This document shows positions 18,116 to 26,344 of a stretch of 64,000 bases of DNA, piece by piece; position 1 is the stretch's first letter; every line of letters begins with the position of its first letter. The position numbers were made by a program, and so were the translations under genes. The notes beneath the pieces were generated by a model that ran no database searches, was not told the DNA's origin, and worked only from the letters and a program-made list of their open reading frames with translations. Origin of the DNA: Candidatus Pelagibacter giovannonii (GTDB lineage Bacteria > Pseudomonadota > Alphaproteobacteria > Pelagibacterales > Pelagibacteraceae); assembly GCF_012276695.1 (NCBI RefSeq), contig NZ_CP038852.1, positions 124,001 to 188,000 of the forward strand, read 5' to 3'.

Positions 18116-19120
18116 ATGAGCAAAATGATAAAAATTGCAGTTGATGCAATGGGTGGAGACAATTCACCAAAAAAAGTTATAGATGGAATTATCCATCATC
18201 ACAAAAGTAATACTAATACTTTTTATCAAATTTTTGGTGATAAGGAAAAAATCCAAAATCATATTAATGATCAGTTATCTTCATATTCATTTGAAATAAT
18301 TCATACTAAAGATGTGGTTAAAGGAACTGATAGTCCTTTAGAGGGAGCCAAAAGAGGAAAAAATACTAGCATGTGGTTAGCCGTACAAAGTGTTAAAGAA
18401 AAAAAATCTGACATAGTCATTTCTGCTGGTAACACTGGGGCATTACTTGTTATTTCAAAACTTAATCTAAAGATGATTGAAAATATTGATAAACCAGCAC
18501 TCTCAGCATTATGGCCAAATAAAAAGAATATGAGTGTTGTACTAGATTTGGGAGCAAATATTGAATGTAGTCCAAAAAACTTAATTGATTTTTCTATAAT
18601 GGGGTCCGCATTATTTAAATCTTTATATCCAGACGATACAGCAAGAGTTGCTTTATTAAATATAGGGTCCGAGGAACTTAAAGGCAATGAGATCATCAAA
18701 GAAACCTACCAGCAGCTAAATCAAAAAAATAACACAGGCTTTGAATTTGAAGGGTACATTGAAGGCAATCAGTTAATGAATGGTGATGTGAATGTTATAG
18801 TCGCAGATGGATTTACAGGTAATGTTGCTTTAAAAACAGCCGAGGGTACTGCAAACTTTATTACAAGTGAATTAAAGAAAGCCATGACAGGTAATATTAT
18901 TGGTAAAATTTCATCTTTACTAAACATTTCAAATTTAAAAAAATTTAAAAAAAGACTAGATCCAAGACTTTATAATGGTGCAATTTTTATAGGTTTAGAT
19001 TCTCCAGTTATTAAAAGCCATGGTGGAACTGATTATATTGGTTTTTCAAATTCTTTAAGTGTTTGCACTAGAATTGTTAGTGGTAATTTAATAGAAAAGA
19101 TAAGAAACTACATAAGTTAA
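18116..19120 (+). CDS. plsX: Phosphate acyltransferase PlsX
   Basis: PlsX makes acyl-phosphate from acyl-ACP for phospholipid synthesis at the membrane. Family motifs are 'IAVDAMGGDNSPK', 'ISAGNTGALLVIS' and 'NVIVADGFTGNVALKTAEG'. Length is 334 residues. It overlaps the ihfA start by one base (TAATG). In most alphaproteobacteria fabH lies between plsX and ihfA; here it is missing. Confidence 0.96.
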   Translation: MSKMIKIAVDAMGGDNSPKKVIDGIIHHHKSNTNTFYQIFGDKEKIQNHINDQLSSYSFEIIHTKDVVKGTDSPLEGAKRGKNTSMWLAVQSVKEKKSDIVISAGNTGALLVISKLNLKMIENIDKPALSALWPNKKNMSVVLDLGANIECSPKNLIDFSIMGSALFKSLYPDDTARVALLNIGSEELKGNEIIKETYQQLNQKNNTGFEFEGYIEGNQLMNGDVNVIVADGFTGNVALKTAEGTANFITSELKKAMTGNIIGKISSLLNISNLKKFKKRLDPRLYNGAIFIGLDSPVIKSHGGTDYIGFSNSLSVCTRIVSGNLIEKIRNYIS

Positions 19121-19422
19121 TGAAAAGAACTAACTTAACAAAAAAAGACCTTATAAGCTCAATTTATATGCAAATTGGTTTTTCCAAAAATATATCTGAA
19201 AATTTGATTGATGATTTTCTAATCACAGTAGTAGAAAATTTAAAAACTGAAAAAAAATTAAAACTCTCAAAATTTGGTACTTTTTCTATAAGAGCAAAAA
19301 AAAGTAGAATTGGACGAAACCCTAAAACAAAGGAACAAACAACTATATCTAATAGAGATGTTGTTTTATTTAAAGCTTCTAAGGAATTTAAAGATTTGGT
19401 AAATTCTAAGAATGATTCATAA
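19120..19422 (+). CDS. ihfA: Integration host factor alpha / HU-family DNA-binding protein
   Basis: This is a small DNA-bending protein of the HU/IHF family. The dimerisation helices start 'TNLTKKDLISSIYMQIG', and the arm carries 'KLSKFGTFSIRAKKSRIGRN' then 'PKTKEQTTISNRDVVLFKAS'. Position directly before a MerR regulator and after plsX is where alphaproteobacterial ihfA lies, which supports IHF-alpha over HU. Its end overlaps the MerR gene by 11 bp. Confidence 0.88.
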   Translation: MKRTNLTKKDLISSIYMQIGFSKNISENLIDDFLITVVENLKTEKKLKLSKFGTFSIRAKKSRIGRNPKTKEQTTISNRDVVLFKASKEFKDLVNSKNDS

Positions 19423-19789
19423 AAATAATGATGCTTATAAGTCAATAGGTGAAGTTGCTAAAATTCTTAATCTTGTAAACAAGAAAAAAGGAACCTTGAA
19501 TACTCATACCATTCGATTTTGGGAGAAGGAATTTAAGCAAATTAAGCCAAAAATTTTAAATGGTAATAGAAGATATTATAATAATGATACAATTGAGGTT
19601 TTAAAAAAAGTTAAATATCTACTTAAAGATCAGGGAATGACAATTATTGGTGTTAAAAAAGTTCTTAATTCAGATAAATCATTAAAACTTGACGAATTAC
19701 CAAATAATTCTATAAATGCTGATTATAGTTTAAAAAATAAACTTAAAAAGATTTCTGATTTAATAAAAAAAATAAAAAGTTTAAGATAA
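19412..19789 (+). CDS. MerR-family transcriptional regulator
   Basis: An N-terminal winged-helix MerR domain is clear: 'KSIGEVAKILNLVN', 'HTIRFWEKEFKQIKP' and 'NGNRRYYNNDTIEVLKKV'. The C-terminal ~50 residues are short and lysine-rich with coiled-coil character. There is no effector-binding domain or metal-binding cysteine. This short MerR gene commonly sits next to ihfA in alphaproteobacteria; its regulon is not known to me. It overlaps ihfA by 11 bp. Confidence 0.88.
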   Translation: MIHKNNDAYKSIGEVAKILNLVNKKKGTLNTHTIRFWEKEFKQIKPKILNGNRRYYNNDTIEVLKKVKYLLKDQGMTIIGVKKVLNSDKSLKLDELPNNSINADYSLKNKLKKISDLIKKIKSLR

Positions 19790-19790
19790 A

Positions 19791-19982
19791 ATGGCAAAAA
19801 AAACACACGTTAAAGTTAGATTGGTACCTGAAGCTAAACCCGATAGTCCATTTTTTTATTATGTAAAAAAACCAGCTGGCGGTGAAAAAGCTAAAGTTAA
19901 ATTGTCTGCCAAGAAGTACAATCCCTCTACAAGAAAACATGAGATGTTTGTGGAAAAAAAATTACCTCCACACAGTAAATAG
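19791..19982 (+). CDS. rpmG: 50S ribosomal protein L33
   Basis: L33 belongs to the large ribosomal subunit. The pattern 'AKKTHVKVRLVP', 'FFYYVKKP', 'KAKVKLSAKKYNPSTRKHEM' and 'FVEKKLP' fits the zinc-free form of L33: no CxxC pairs are present. At 63 residues it is a little longer than the usual 55, with an insertion after the first strand. It follows the MerR gene by 1 bp and converges on the chorismate mutase gene. Confidence 0.92.
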   Translation: MAKKTHVKVRLVPEAKPDSPFFYYVKKPAGGEKAKVKLSAKKYNPSTRKHEMFVEKKLPPHSK

Positions 19983-19984
19983 TA

Positions 19985-20275
19985 TTACTTTTTTCTAAAA
20001 TTCCTTTTTTCGTAATCAATAAAAGACCAAATCATATTTTTCCAAATTCTATTGGTGATTTTTGGGTCTATATTAGTTTGTATTGATTTTTCTTTAATCT
20101 TTTTAAGAATAAAATTGATCCTTTTTTGATCAATAATTTCTTTCTTATGAATTTTTACTTTTAATACTTCATTGACTAGTGAAGATCTTTTTTTGATTAG
20201 TTTAAGTAAATCATTATCAAGCTTATCAAGCTTTATTCTAATCTGATTTAGTTTTTTCTTATTAGTAGGCGACAT
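19985..20275 (-). CDS. Chorismate mutase, AroQ type
   Basis: Chorismate mutase converts chorismate to prephenate for phenylalanine and tyrosine. This 96-residue, all-helical protein has the AroQ pattern: the N-terminal 'LNQIRIKLDKLDNDLLKLIK' followed by 'KRSSLVNEVLKVK', and 'IIDQKRINFILKKI' carrying the later active-site Arg. It is a free-standing mutase, not fused to a dehydratase. It is minus-strand between rpmG and ctaA. Confidence 0.85.
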   Translation of the reverse strand: MSPTNKKKLNQIRIKLDKLDNDLLKLIKKRSSLVNEVLKVKIHKKEIIDQKRINFILKKIKEKSIQTNIDPKITNRIWKNMIWSFIDYEKRNFRKK

Positions 20276-20317
20276 TTATTCAATTGGTTATTAAGATAAT
20301 TATTATAAGTATAATTT

Positions 20318-21328
20318 ATGTTTGTAAATAGCGACAACTATATAAAATATTTAAAATTGTGGTTAATAACTTTATTTTCATTAATTGTTATCATGGTAGC
20401 AGTTGGTGGTCTTACAAGATTAACAGACTCTGGTCTATCAATCACAACGTGGGAGCTCTTTACTGGAATACTTCCACCTTTGAATATTAATGAGTGGAAT
20501 TTTTATTTTACTGAGTACAAAAAAATACCAGAATATCAAAATATTAATTATGGTATGTCTTTAGATGAATTTAAAATAATTTTCTATTGGGAATATGCAC
20601 ATAGATTATTAGCAAGATTTGTCGGCCTGTTTACTTTATTACCTTTACTTTTCTTTAGTCTGTATTTTAAAAATACCTCACATTATTCAAATAAATATTA
20701 TTGGATATTTTTTCTTGTGTGTCTTCAAGGATTTATTGGTTGGTATATGGTCTCTAGTGGATTAACTGAAAATAATGACGTTAGTCACTTTAGACTTAGC
20801 ATTCATTTGTCTTTAGCTTTATTTATCTTATGTTTAATTTTCTGGTATATTTTAGATATCTATCAAATAAAAAAATTACATGAAAAAATTCCAAATTTAC
20901 TTTTATTATTCATACTTAAGTTGATAGTTTTCCAGATTGTATTAGGTGCTTTTTTATCGGGTTTAGATGGTGGTCTTATCTACAATTCATGGCCAGATAT
21001 GAACGGTAGCTTTTTCCCAAATGATATTGGTTATGGTGATTTAATTAATACTCAATTATTTAGTAATCCGTCTATTGTTCAATTTTTACATAGATCGACT
21101 GCATATTTACTTTTATTTTTTATAATTATTTTAAATTTTATTTATTTTAAAAAAAAATATGATTTTAAATATATATTATTTTTTGATGTTGCTATCTTGA
21201 TTCAAATTTTTTTAGGAATTATAACTTTGATTTCTGGTGTAGAGATTAGATATGCTTCACTACACCAGTTAGGTTCAATATTAGTTTTGAGCTCTTATTT
21301 TTTGATATTGTATAAAAACTCTAACTAA
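20318..21328 (+). CDS. ctaA: Haem A synthase
   Basis: CtaA/COX15 oxidises haem O to haem A for cytochrome c oxidase in the inner membrane. Eight hydrophobic segments are visible. The signature is 'VGGLTRLTDSGLSITTWE', and haem-ligand histidines lie in 'WEYAHRLLARF', 'HFRLSIHLSLAL', 'QFLHRSTAYLLL' and 'ASLHQLGSILVL'. Length is 336 residues, of the alphaproteobacterial/mitochondrial type. Its 3' end overlaps the end of metY by 8 bp on the opposite strand. Confidence 0.96.
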   Translation: MFVNSDNYIKYLKLWLITLFSLIVIMVAVGGLTRLTDSGLSITTWELFTGILPPLNINEWNFYFTEYKKIPEYQNINYGMSLDEFKIIFYWEYAHRLLARFVGLFTLLPLLFFSLYFKNTSHYSNKYYWIFFLVCLQGFIGWYMVSSGLTENNDVSHFRLSIHLSLALFILCLIFWYILDIYQIKKLHEKIPNLLLLFILKLIVFQIVLGAFLSGLDGGLIYNSWPDMNGSFFPNDIGYGDLINTQLFSNPSIVQFLHRSTAYLLLFFIIILNFIYFKKKYDFKYILFFDVAILIQIFLGIITLISGVEIRYASLHQLGSILVLSSYFLILYKNSN

Positions 21329-22649
21329 CAGCCTTTAATTTCTTTTTTGATGAGTTTTCTAATGCTTGATCTAGGTCATCGATAATGTCATCAATATGCT
21401 CTAAACCAATACACAATCTAACATATCCAGGTGTAACACCAGCGGCTGCTAATTCACCTTCAGTTAACTGACTGTGAGTTGTCGATGCAGGATGAATTGC
21501 TAAACTTCTTGCGTCACCAATGTTAGCTACATGGTAAAACATCTTTAAAGATTCAATAAATCTTTTTCCTGCTTCAATGCCTTCAGCTAATTCAATACCG
21601 ACTAAAGCACCATTGCCACCATTAAGATATTTTTTGGCTCTTTTATTTATTTCATTATTATGTTCGGTAGAATAAATAACTTTCTTTATTGCTTTATGTT
21701 TCTTTAAATAATCAACAACTTTAGAAGCATTTTCACAATGTTGCTTCATTCTTAAGGCAACAGTTTCTAAACCCTGTATTACACCAAAAGCATTATCAGG
21801 AGAAAGAGCAGAGCCGAGATCTCTCAAAATTGTCACTCTTGCTCTTACTGCAAAAGAAACATTAGCTCCTGTTAATTCTGGAACTGCTTTACCCCAAATT
21901 ACACCACCATAACTTGCGTCTGGCTCATTAAATAGAGGTTGCCTTTTTGGGTCTGCTGTCCAGTCAAAATTACCACCATCAATTAAAGCACCACCAACAA
22001 CAGTACCATGTCCTGCTATATATTTTGTAAGTGAATAAACTACTACTGCAGCCCCATGTTCTAATGGCTTACAAATAACTGGTGCAGCTGTGTTATCTAC
22101 TATTAATGGTATATTGTATTTTTTTCCAATATCTGAAACTTCTTTAATTGGAAAAACTCTTAAATATGGATTTGGTAAAGTTTCTCCATAAAAAGCTCTC
22201 GTCTTATCATCTATAGCTTTTTCAAAGTTTTTTGGATCAGATGGATCGGCATATCTAACTTCAATACCAAGTTTACTTAGAGTGTGAGTAAACAAAGACA
22301 CTGTTCCACCATATAGATCTGTAGAACTAACAATATTATCACCAGCTTGTGCAACATTTAAAATAGCAAAAGTTGATGCTGTTTGACCAGATGCTACTGT
22401 CAAGCTAGCTAGACCTCCATCAAGTGCTGCAAGTCTTTTTTCCAAAACATCATTGGTTGGATTCATGATTCTTGTGTATATATTTCCAAATTCTTTTAAC
22501 GCAAATAGGTTTGCAGCATGTTCGGTACTATCAAATTGATATGATGTTGTTCTATAAATCGGAACAGCCACCGCATTTGTTGTTGGATCACTTCTATAAT
22601 CACCACCATGTATGGCTATAGTCTCAGGGTTTTGTCTTTTTGTGCTCAT
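21321..22649 (-). CDS. metY: O-acetylhomoserine sulfhydrylase
   Basis: MetY is a PLP enzyme of the Cys/Met metabolism family that makes homocysteine from O-acetylhomoserine and sulfide. The PLP lysine lies in 'VVYSLTKYIAGHGTVVGGAL', with 'VASGQTASTFAIL' and 'GETLPNPYLRVFPI' upstream. Length is 442 residues. A strong Shine-Dalgarno (AAGGAG) precedes the ATG and forms part of a SAM-sensing leader at 22653-22779, so expression should fall when S-adenosylmethionine is plentiful. Confidence 0.96.
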   Translation of the reverse strand: MSTKRQNPETIAIHGGDYRSDPTTNAVAVPIYRTTSYQFDSTEHAANLFALKEFGNIYTRIMNPTNDVLEKRLAALDGGLASLTVASGQTASTFAILNVAQAGDNIVSSTDLYGGTVSLFTHTLSKLGIEVRYADPSDPKNFEKAIDDKTRAFYGETLPNPYLRVFPIKEVSDIGKKYNIPLIVDNTAAPVICKPLEHGAAVVVYSLTKYIAGHGTVVGGALIDGGNFDWTADPKRQPLFNEPDASYGGVIWGKAVPELTGANVSFAVRARVTILRDLGSALSPDNAFGVIQGLETVALRMKQHCENASKVVDYLKKHKAIKKVIYSTEHNNEINKRAKKYLNGGNGALVGIELAEGIEAGKRFIESLKMFYHVANIGDARSLAIHPASTTHSQLTEGELAAAGVTPGYVRLCIGLEHIDDIIDDLDQALENSSKKKLKAVS

Positions 22650-22652
22650 CTT

Positions 22653-22714
22653 AATACTCCTTTTTTAGTACTTTTGCTTTATGCAAGGCGTACAATACAG
22701 TTCAAATGCGCCTA
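22653..22714 (-). promoter_or_regulatory. Candidate SAM-V riboswitch in the metY leader
   Basis: On the minus strand the metY leader has a GGCG/CGCC stem (22709-22712 with 22687-22690) enclosing a loop with the ATTTG...ATTGTA core, then a TTGC/GCAA hairpin, then GTACTAAAAAAGGAG, which contains the Shine-Dalgarno of metY. This repeats the order of the SAM-II core with variant bases and places the ribosome site in the pseudoknot strand. That is how I understand SAM-V to control translation. The loop-to-SD pairing I can draw is only about 3 bp, so the exact fold needs modelling. Confidence 0.72.
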
Positions 22715-22731
22715 CCGATAATGTGGGTAAA

Positions 22732-22779
22732 AATCCTGTTTAGCAATAACTAGCCTGCAATAGGAACAAATCGGCTTAA
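22732..22779 (-). promoter_or_regulatory. SAM-II riboswitch in the metY leader
   Basis: The minus strand reads AGCC, GATTTGTTCCTATTGCA, GGCT, then a loop ending TTGCTAAACAGGA. This matches the SAM-II layout: a short P1 stem (AGCC/GGCT), a loop containing GATTT and ATTGCA, and a 3' strand with GCTAAA whose AGGA pairs with the loop TCCT to close the H-type pseudoknot. It lies upstream of the SAM-V-like element, so the two form a tandem. I recall this tandem upstream of metY in Pelagibacter. Confidence 0.85.
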
Positions 22780-22822
22780 TCAAACTATCATTTAAGTATG
22801 ATATTACAAGGGAAATATAAAA

Positions 22823-22850
22823 TTGACATTATATCTAATAATAGTATTAA
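22823..22850 (+). promoter_or_regulatory. Promoter for rplM-rpsI
   Basis: A perfect TTGACA -35 hexamer (22823-22828), a 16-bp spacer and TATTAA (22845-22850) form a good sigma-70-type promoter. A transcript would start about 22857, only a few bases before the ATG of rplM at 22861. This argues against the longer reading frame that begins at 22798. Confidence 0.6.
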
Positions 22851-22860
22851 TCCTCGCACA

Positions 22861-23322
22861 ATGACAAAATTTATAAAAAGTGGTGATTTAAGCAGCAACT
22901 GGTTTGAGATAGATGCTAAAAATGCTGTTGTAGGCAGATTAGCCTCAATCATTGCAATGATTGTTAGAGGAAAAAATAAAACTACTTTTACACCTCATAT
23001 GGATGACGGTGATTTTGTTGTGGTTAAAAATGTTGAACAAGCAAAGTTCACAGGAAAGAAATTCAAAGATAAAAAATATTATAGACATACTGGTCACCCA
23101 GGTGGAATTAAAGAAATTACTCCTGAAAAATTATTAGAAAAAAACAAACCTGGTGAGACACTAAAATTAGCTATTAAAAGAATGTTACCTGGAGGAGTTC
23201 TTGGTAGAAAACAGTTAACTAAAGTAAAAATTTATGCTGGTGAAGAACACCCTCATGCAGCACAAAACCCAAAACTTTTAGACCTAGGTAAATTAAACAA
23301 TAAAAATTTAATAAGAAATTAA
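22861..23322 (+). CDS. rplM: 50S ribosomal protein L13
   Basis: L13 is an early-assembly protein of the large subunit. Motifs are 'NWFEIDAKNAVVGRLAS', 'PHMDDGDFVVVKN', 'YYRHTGHPGG' and 'KRMLPGGVLGRKQL'. The ATG at 22861 gives a protein of 153 residues with the usual short N-terminus. The open frame extends back to 22798, but that stretch contains a promoter and is not conserved-looking. rpsI follows after one base, the universal L13-S9 pair. Confidence 0.96.
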   Translation: MTKFIKSGDLSSNWFEIDAKNAVVGRLASIIAMIVRGKNKTTFTPHMDDGDFVVVKNVEQAKFTGKKFKDKKYYRHTGHPGGIKEITPEKLLEKNKPGETLKLAIKRMLPGGVLGRKQLTKVKIYAGEEHPHAAQNPKLLDLGKLNNKNLIRN

Positions 23323-23323
23323 T

Positions 23324-23773
23324 ATGGAAACAGCAGCCGCACCAACTAAAGTATCACCAAAAAAACCTAAAATTAAATTAGATTTTAAAGACAGTAAATA
23401 CGCAACTGGTAGAAGAAAAAAATCTATTGCAAAAATTTGGGTGAAAAAGGGTACTGGCAAAATTTACGTAAATGGCAGAGCTATGGATGAATATTTCACT
23501 AGTGGAAGTCATAAAATGCAAATTACAAGACCATTTGAAATTATAAACCAAGCAACTGATTATGACGTAAGATGTAGTGTTGCAGGTGGTGGTCACACAG
23601 GTCAAGCTGGTGCAATGGTTCATGGTATTGCTAAAGCACTAATCTTATTTGATTCAGAGAATAGAGCGATACTTAAGACTGAAAAGCTAAATACCAGAGA
23701 TTCTAGATCAGTTGAGAGAAAAAAACCTGGTCGTAGAAAAGCTAGAAGAAGTTTCCAATTCTCGAAAAGATAA
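23324..23773 (+). CDS. rpsI: 30S ribosomal protein S9
   Basis: S9 sits at the head of the small subunit, its C-terminal tail reaching the P-site tRNA. The body shows 'YATGRRKKSIAKIWVKKGTG' and 'AGGGHTGQAGAMVHGIAKAL', and the C-terminus is the expected 'KKPGRRKARRSFQFSKR'. A lysine-rich N-terminal extension of about 25 residues precedes the core, as in other alphaproteobacteria. It follows rplM immediately. Confidence 0.97.
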   Translation: METAAAPTKVSPKKPKIKLDFKDSKYATGRRKKSIAKIWVKKGTGKIYVNGRAMDEYFTSGSHKMQITRPFEIINQATDYDVRCSVAGGGHTGQAGAMVHGIAKALILFDSENRAILKTEKLNTRDSRSVERKKPGRRKARRSFQFSKR

Positions 23774-23795
23774 TTCTTTTTTAACTCTAAACTGC

Positions 23796-23801
23796 TATAA
23801 T
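23796..23801 (+). promoter_or_regulatory. Candidate -10 element of argC (leaderless start)
   Basis: A perfect TATAAT ends 6 bp before the argC ATG. If used, transcription would start at or next to the A of the start codon, giving a leaderless message. No good -35 hexamer is visible at 16-18 bp. It lies in the 34-bp gap after rpsI. Confidence 0.4.
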
Positions 23802-23807
23802 AATACA

Positions 23808-24830
23808 ATGCCAAAGCTTAATGTTTTAGTTTCTGGATCAACTGGTTATATCGGTGTTCAATTAATTAAATTATTAGTCAAGCACAGTGATGTTAAGATT
23901 AAATATCTTTGTGGGAACTCCTCTGTAGGAAAAAATATCTCTAGTTATGAAAAGTCATTAAGTTCAAAAAAGTTACCTAAAATAATCAAATACAACAGAT
24001 CCCTTTTAAAAAATATAGACCTAGTTTTTACAGCCTTACCCAATGGAGAAGCACAAGATATTGCAAATCATTTGTTTAAACATAATGTATTAATTGACTT
24101 AGCTGCTGACTTTAGACTTAATAAAGCATCAGATTATCTAAAATGGTATAAACAAAAACACAGATCTGTAAAAAATATTAAAAAATCAATTTATTCATTA
24201 CCAGAAATCAATGGTGACAAAGTAAAGAAATTTAATATTATTGGATGTCCAGGTTGCTACCCAACTTCAATACTTTTACCACTTATACCTTTGGTTAAGA
24301 ATAATTTAATAAAAACAGATAATGTTATTATAGATTCAAAATCTGGCTACTCAGGAGCTGGGAGAGGCGTACATAATAAATATAAAGATAAAAACCTTTA
24401 TGAATCGTTAAGTGCTTATGGTGTTGGTTTTCATAGACATAACTCTGAAATTCAGCAGGAAATTAATAACTACACTAAAAAAAAATTTTCTTTTACATTT
24501 ACACCCCATCTAACACCAATGTTTAAAGGGATACTCAGTACTATTTATGTAGATCTTAACAAAGGAGTAAGTATTAAAAAATTAGAAAACACTTTAAAGA
24601 GCAAATATTCAAAAAATAGATTCGTTAAAATTTTAAAAACAAATTCATTGGTAAGCACAAATGACGTAATTAACACAAATAATTGCTATATAGTAATTTG
24701 TAAAACTAAGTATAAAAATAAAGTTATTATTTTATCTGTTATTGATAATTTAATTAAAGGTGGGGCAGGACAAGCCATACAAAATATGAATATCAAATAC
24801 GGTTATAACGAAACAAAAGGATTAATTTGA
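23808..24830 (+). CDS. argC: N-acetyl-gamma-glutamyl-phosphate reductase
   Basis: ArgC reduces N-acetylglutamyl phosphate to the semialdehyde in arginine synthesis. The NADP-binding start is 'NVLVSGSTGYIGVQLIKLL', the catalytic cysteine lies in 'NIIGCPGCYPTSILLPL', and 'GAGRGVHNKYKDKN' follows. The start at 23808 gives 340 residues; a longer open frame back to 23712 overlaps rpsI and is not part of the family. The stop overlaps a TTG-started lipoprotein gene, so argC, the lipoprotein and hom look co-translated. Confidence 0.95.
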   Translation: MPKLNVLVSGSTGYIGVQLIKLLVKHSDVKIKYLCGNSSVGKNISSYEKSLSSKKLPKIIKYNRSLLKNIDLVFTALPNGEAQDIANHLFKHNVLIDLAADFRLNKASDYLKWYKQKHRSVKNIKKSIYSLPEINGDKVKKFNIIGCPGCYPTSILLPLIPLVKNNLIKTDNVIIDSKSGYSGAGRGVHNKYKDKNLYESLSAYGVGFHRHNSEIQQEINNYTKKKFSFTFTPHLTPMFKGILSTIYVDLNKGVSIKKLENTLKSKYSKNRFVKILKTNSLVSTNDVINTNNCYIVICKTKYKNKVIILSVIDNLIKGGAGQAIQNMNIKYGYNETKGLI

Positions 24831-25051
24831 AATACTTATTTTTACCTTTAATATTATTTCTAACTTCGTGTTCATTAAATAAAGACTCTGCTTATTGGAA
24901 TGAAGATCCCATAAAAAAGTCTGCTGATGATAAAAAACTATCAAAGATATTAAAAAAAACTGGTGATTACAAATCTATGACTTTTGATGAATTTAACCTC
25001 TTTCTTAAAGATTATTCAAAAAATGCAGAATACCCAGATATAAATCAATAG
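24827..25051 (+). CDS. Small predicted lipoprotein of unknown function
   Basis: This 74-residue protein begins at a TTG overlapping the argC stop. It has a clear lipoprotein signal: a positive start, a hydrophobic run 'YLFLPLILFLTSCSLN' and a lipobox L-T-S-C. The mature part is short, polar and lysine-rich, with a segment 'SMTFDEFNLFLKDYSKNA'. I do not recognise a domain. hom starts in the next base after its stop. A link to amino-acid metabolism is suggested only by position. Confidence 0.65.
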   Translation: MKYLFLPLILFLTSCSLNKDSAYWNEDPIKKSADDKKLSKILKKTGDYKSMTFDEFNLFLKDYSKNAEYPDINQ

Positions 25052-26344
25052 ATGAAAAATATAATTAATATTGCTGTAGTTGGTCTAGGACAAGTTGGTA
25101 TCTATTTGTTAAATGAACTTAACACTAAAAAAAAAGATATTGAACTTAAGACGGGTAAAAAGATCAATGTAGTAGCTGTTTCAGCAAGAAGCATTTCTAA
25201 AAAGAGAAGATTTAAAATTAATAAGAAAATATTCTTTAAAAATCCATTAGAAATTTTTAATAAAACCAAAGTAGATATTTTATTCGAAGCTATAGGTATG
25301 TCGGATGGAATTTCTAAAAAAGTTGTAGAAACTGCCTTAAAAAATAAAATACATGTAATCACTCCTAATAAAGCACTCATCTCTAAACATGGCGATTATT
25401 TAGGAAAATTAGCTGAGGATAATAATGTTAATTTGGAATTTGAAGCATCTGTGGCAGGTGGAATTCCAATATTAAGAACCATTAAAGAGGGTCTTTCAAC
25501 TAACAAAATTTCTAAGGTTTATGGAATTTTGAACGGTACTTCTAACTATATTCTTTCAGAGATGAGAAATTCTAAAGACAGTTTTTCAAATGTTTTAAAA
25601 AAAGCACAAAAACTTGGGTATGCTGAACCAGGTAATCCTAAATTAGATCTTAATGGTTTTGATGCTTTTGCTAAAGTAAGAATTTTGTCTGCTCTTGCTT
25701 TTAATACTAAGATTTCAAAACACAAATGTTTGATGGAAGGTATTGAAAAGATTGAGTTAAAAGATATTGAAATTGCTAATCAATTAAATTCACGTATTAA
25801 ATTATTGGGTATTTCTGAGATTATTAATAATCAATTGTTTGAAACTGTTCATCCTTGCCTAGTAAGTAAAAATTCGTACATTGGTAACGTTGGTGGAGTT
25901 ATGAATGCTGTTATTCTTGAAGGAAAACCTGTTGGTGAAAGTATATTACAGGGAGAGGGAGCTGGCCCTGGTCCAACTTCATCATCGTTATTATCTGATC
26001 TACTTTCAATATTGAGTGGAAATGTTAAAAAACCCTTTGGTATTCCTGGTAGCAAACGTAAATCAATTAAATGTTACAACGTTAATAATTATGTAAATTC
26101 TCTATATTTGAGATTTGAAGTTAAAGACAAACCTGGTGTTTTATCAACAATTACTAACAGATTAGCTAAATATAAAATTTCAGTAAAAAGATTAATTCAA
26201 ACTCCTGATAAAAAAAATAATAAAGCCACTATTGTTATTATTACCCATAAAACTAATGAACTTAATTCTAAGAATTGTCTTTCTGTTTTCAAAAAAGATA
26301 AAAATATTCTTAAATATCCTACATTGATTAGAATTTATAATTAA
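25052..26344 (+). CDS. hom: Homoserine dehydrogenase
   Basis: Hom reduces aspartate semialdehyde to homoserine, the branch point to threonine and methionine. The NAD(P)-binding start is 'NIAVVGLGQVGIYLLNEL', the catalytic region includes 'VYGILNGTSNYILSEM' and 'LGYAEPGNPKLDLNGFDA', and a C-terminal ACT domain begins around residue 350 ('FEVKDKPGVLSTITNRLAK'), implying end-product control. Length is 430 residues. It overlaps the following transporter gene by one base. Confidence 0.95.
   Translation: MKNIINIAVVGLGQVGIYLLNELNTKKKDIELKTGKKINVVAVSARSISKKRRFKINKKIFFKNPLEIFNKTKVDILFEAIGMSDGISKKVVETALKNKIHVITPNKALISKHGDYLGKLAEDNNVNLEFEASVAGGIPILRTIKEGLSTNKISKVYGILNGTSNYILSEMRNSKDSFSNVLKKAQKLGYAEPGNPKLDLNGFDAFAKVRILSALAFNTKISKHKCLMEGIEKIELKDIEIANQLNSRIKLLGISEIINNQLFETVHPCLVSKNSYIGNVGGVMNAVILEGKPVGESILQGEGAGPGPTSSSLLSDLLSILSGNVKKPFGIPGSKRKSIKCYNVNNYVNSLYLRFEVKDKPGVLSTITNRLAKYKISVKRLIQTPDKKNNKATIVIITHKTNELNSKNCLSVFKKDKNILKYPTLIRIYN

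Noticed and set aside
22798..22860. Upstream extension of the rplM reading frame
   Set aside because: It holds a TTGACA/TATTAA promoter and is not like L13 N-termini; the ATG at 22861 fits the family.
23712..23807. Upstream extension of the argC reading frame overlapping rpsI
   Set aside because: It is out-of-frame translation of the conserved S9 C-terminus; the family N-terminus begins at 23808.
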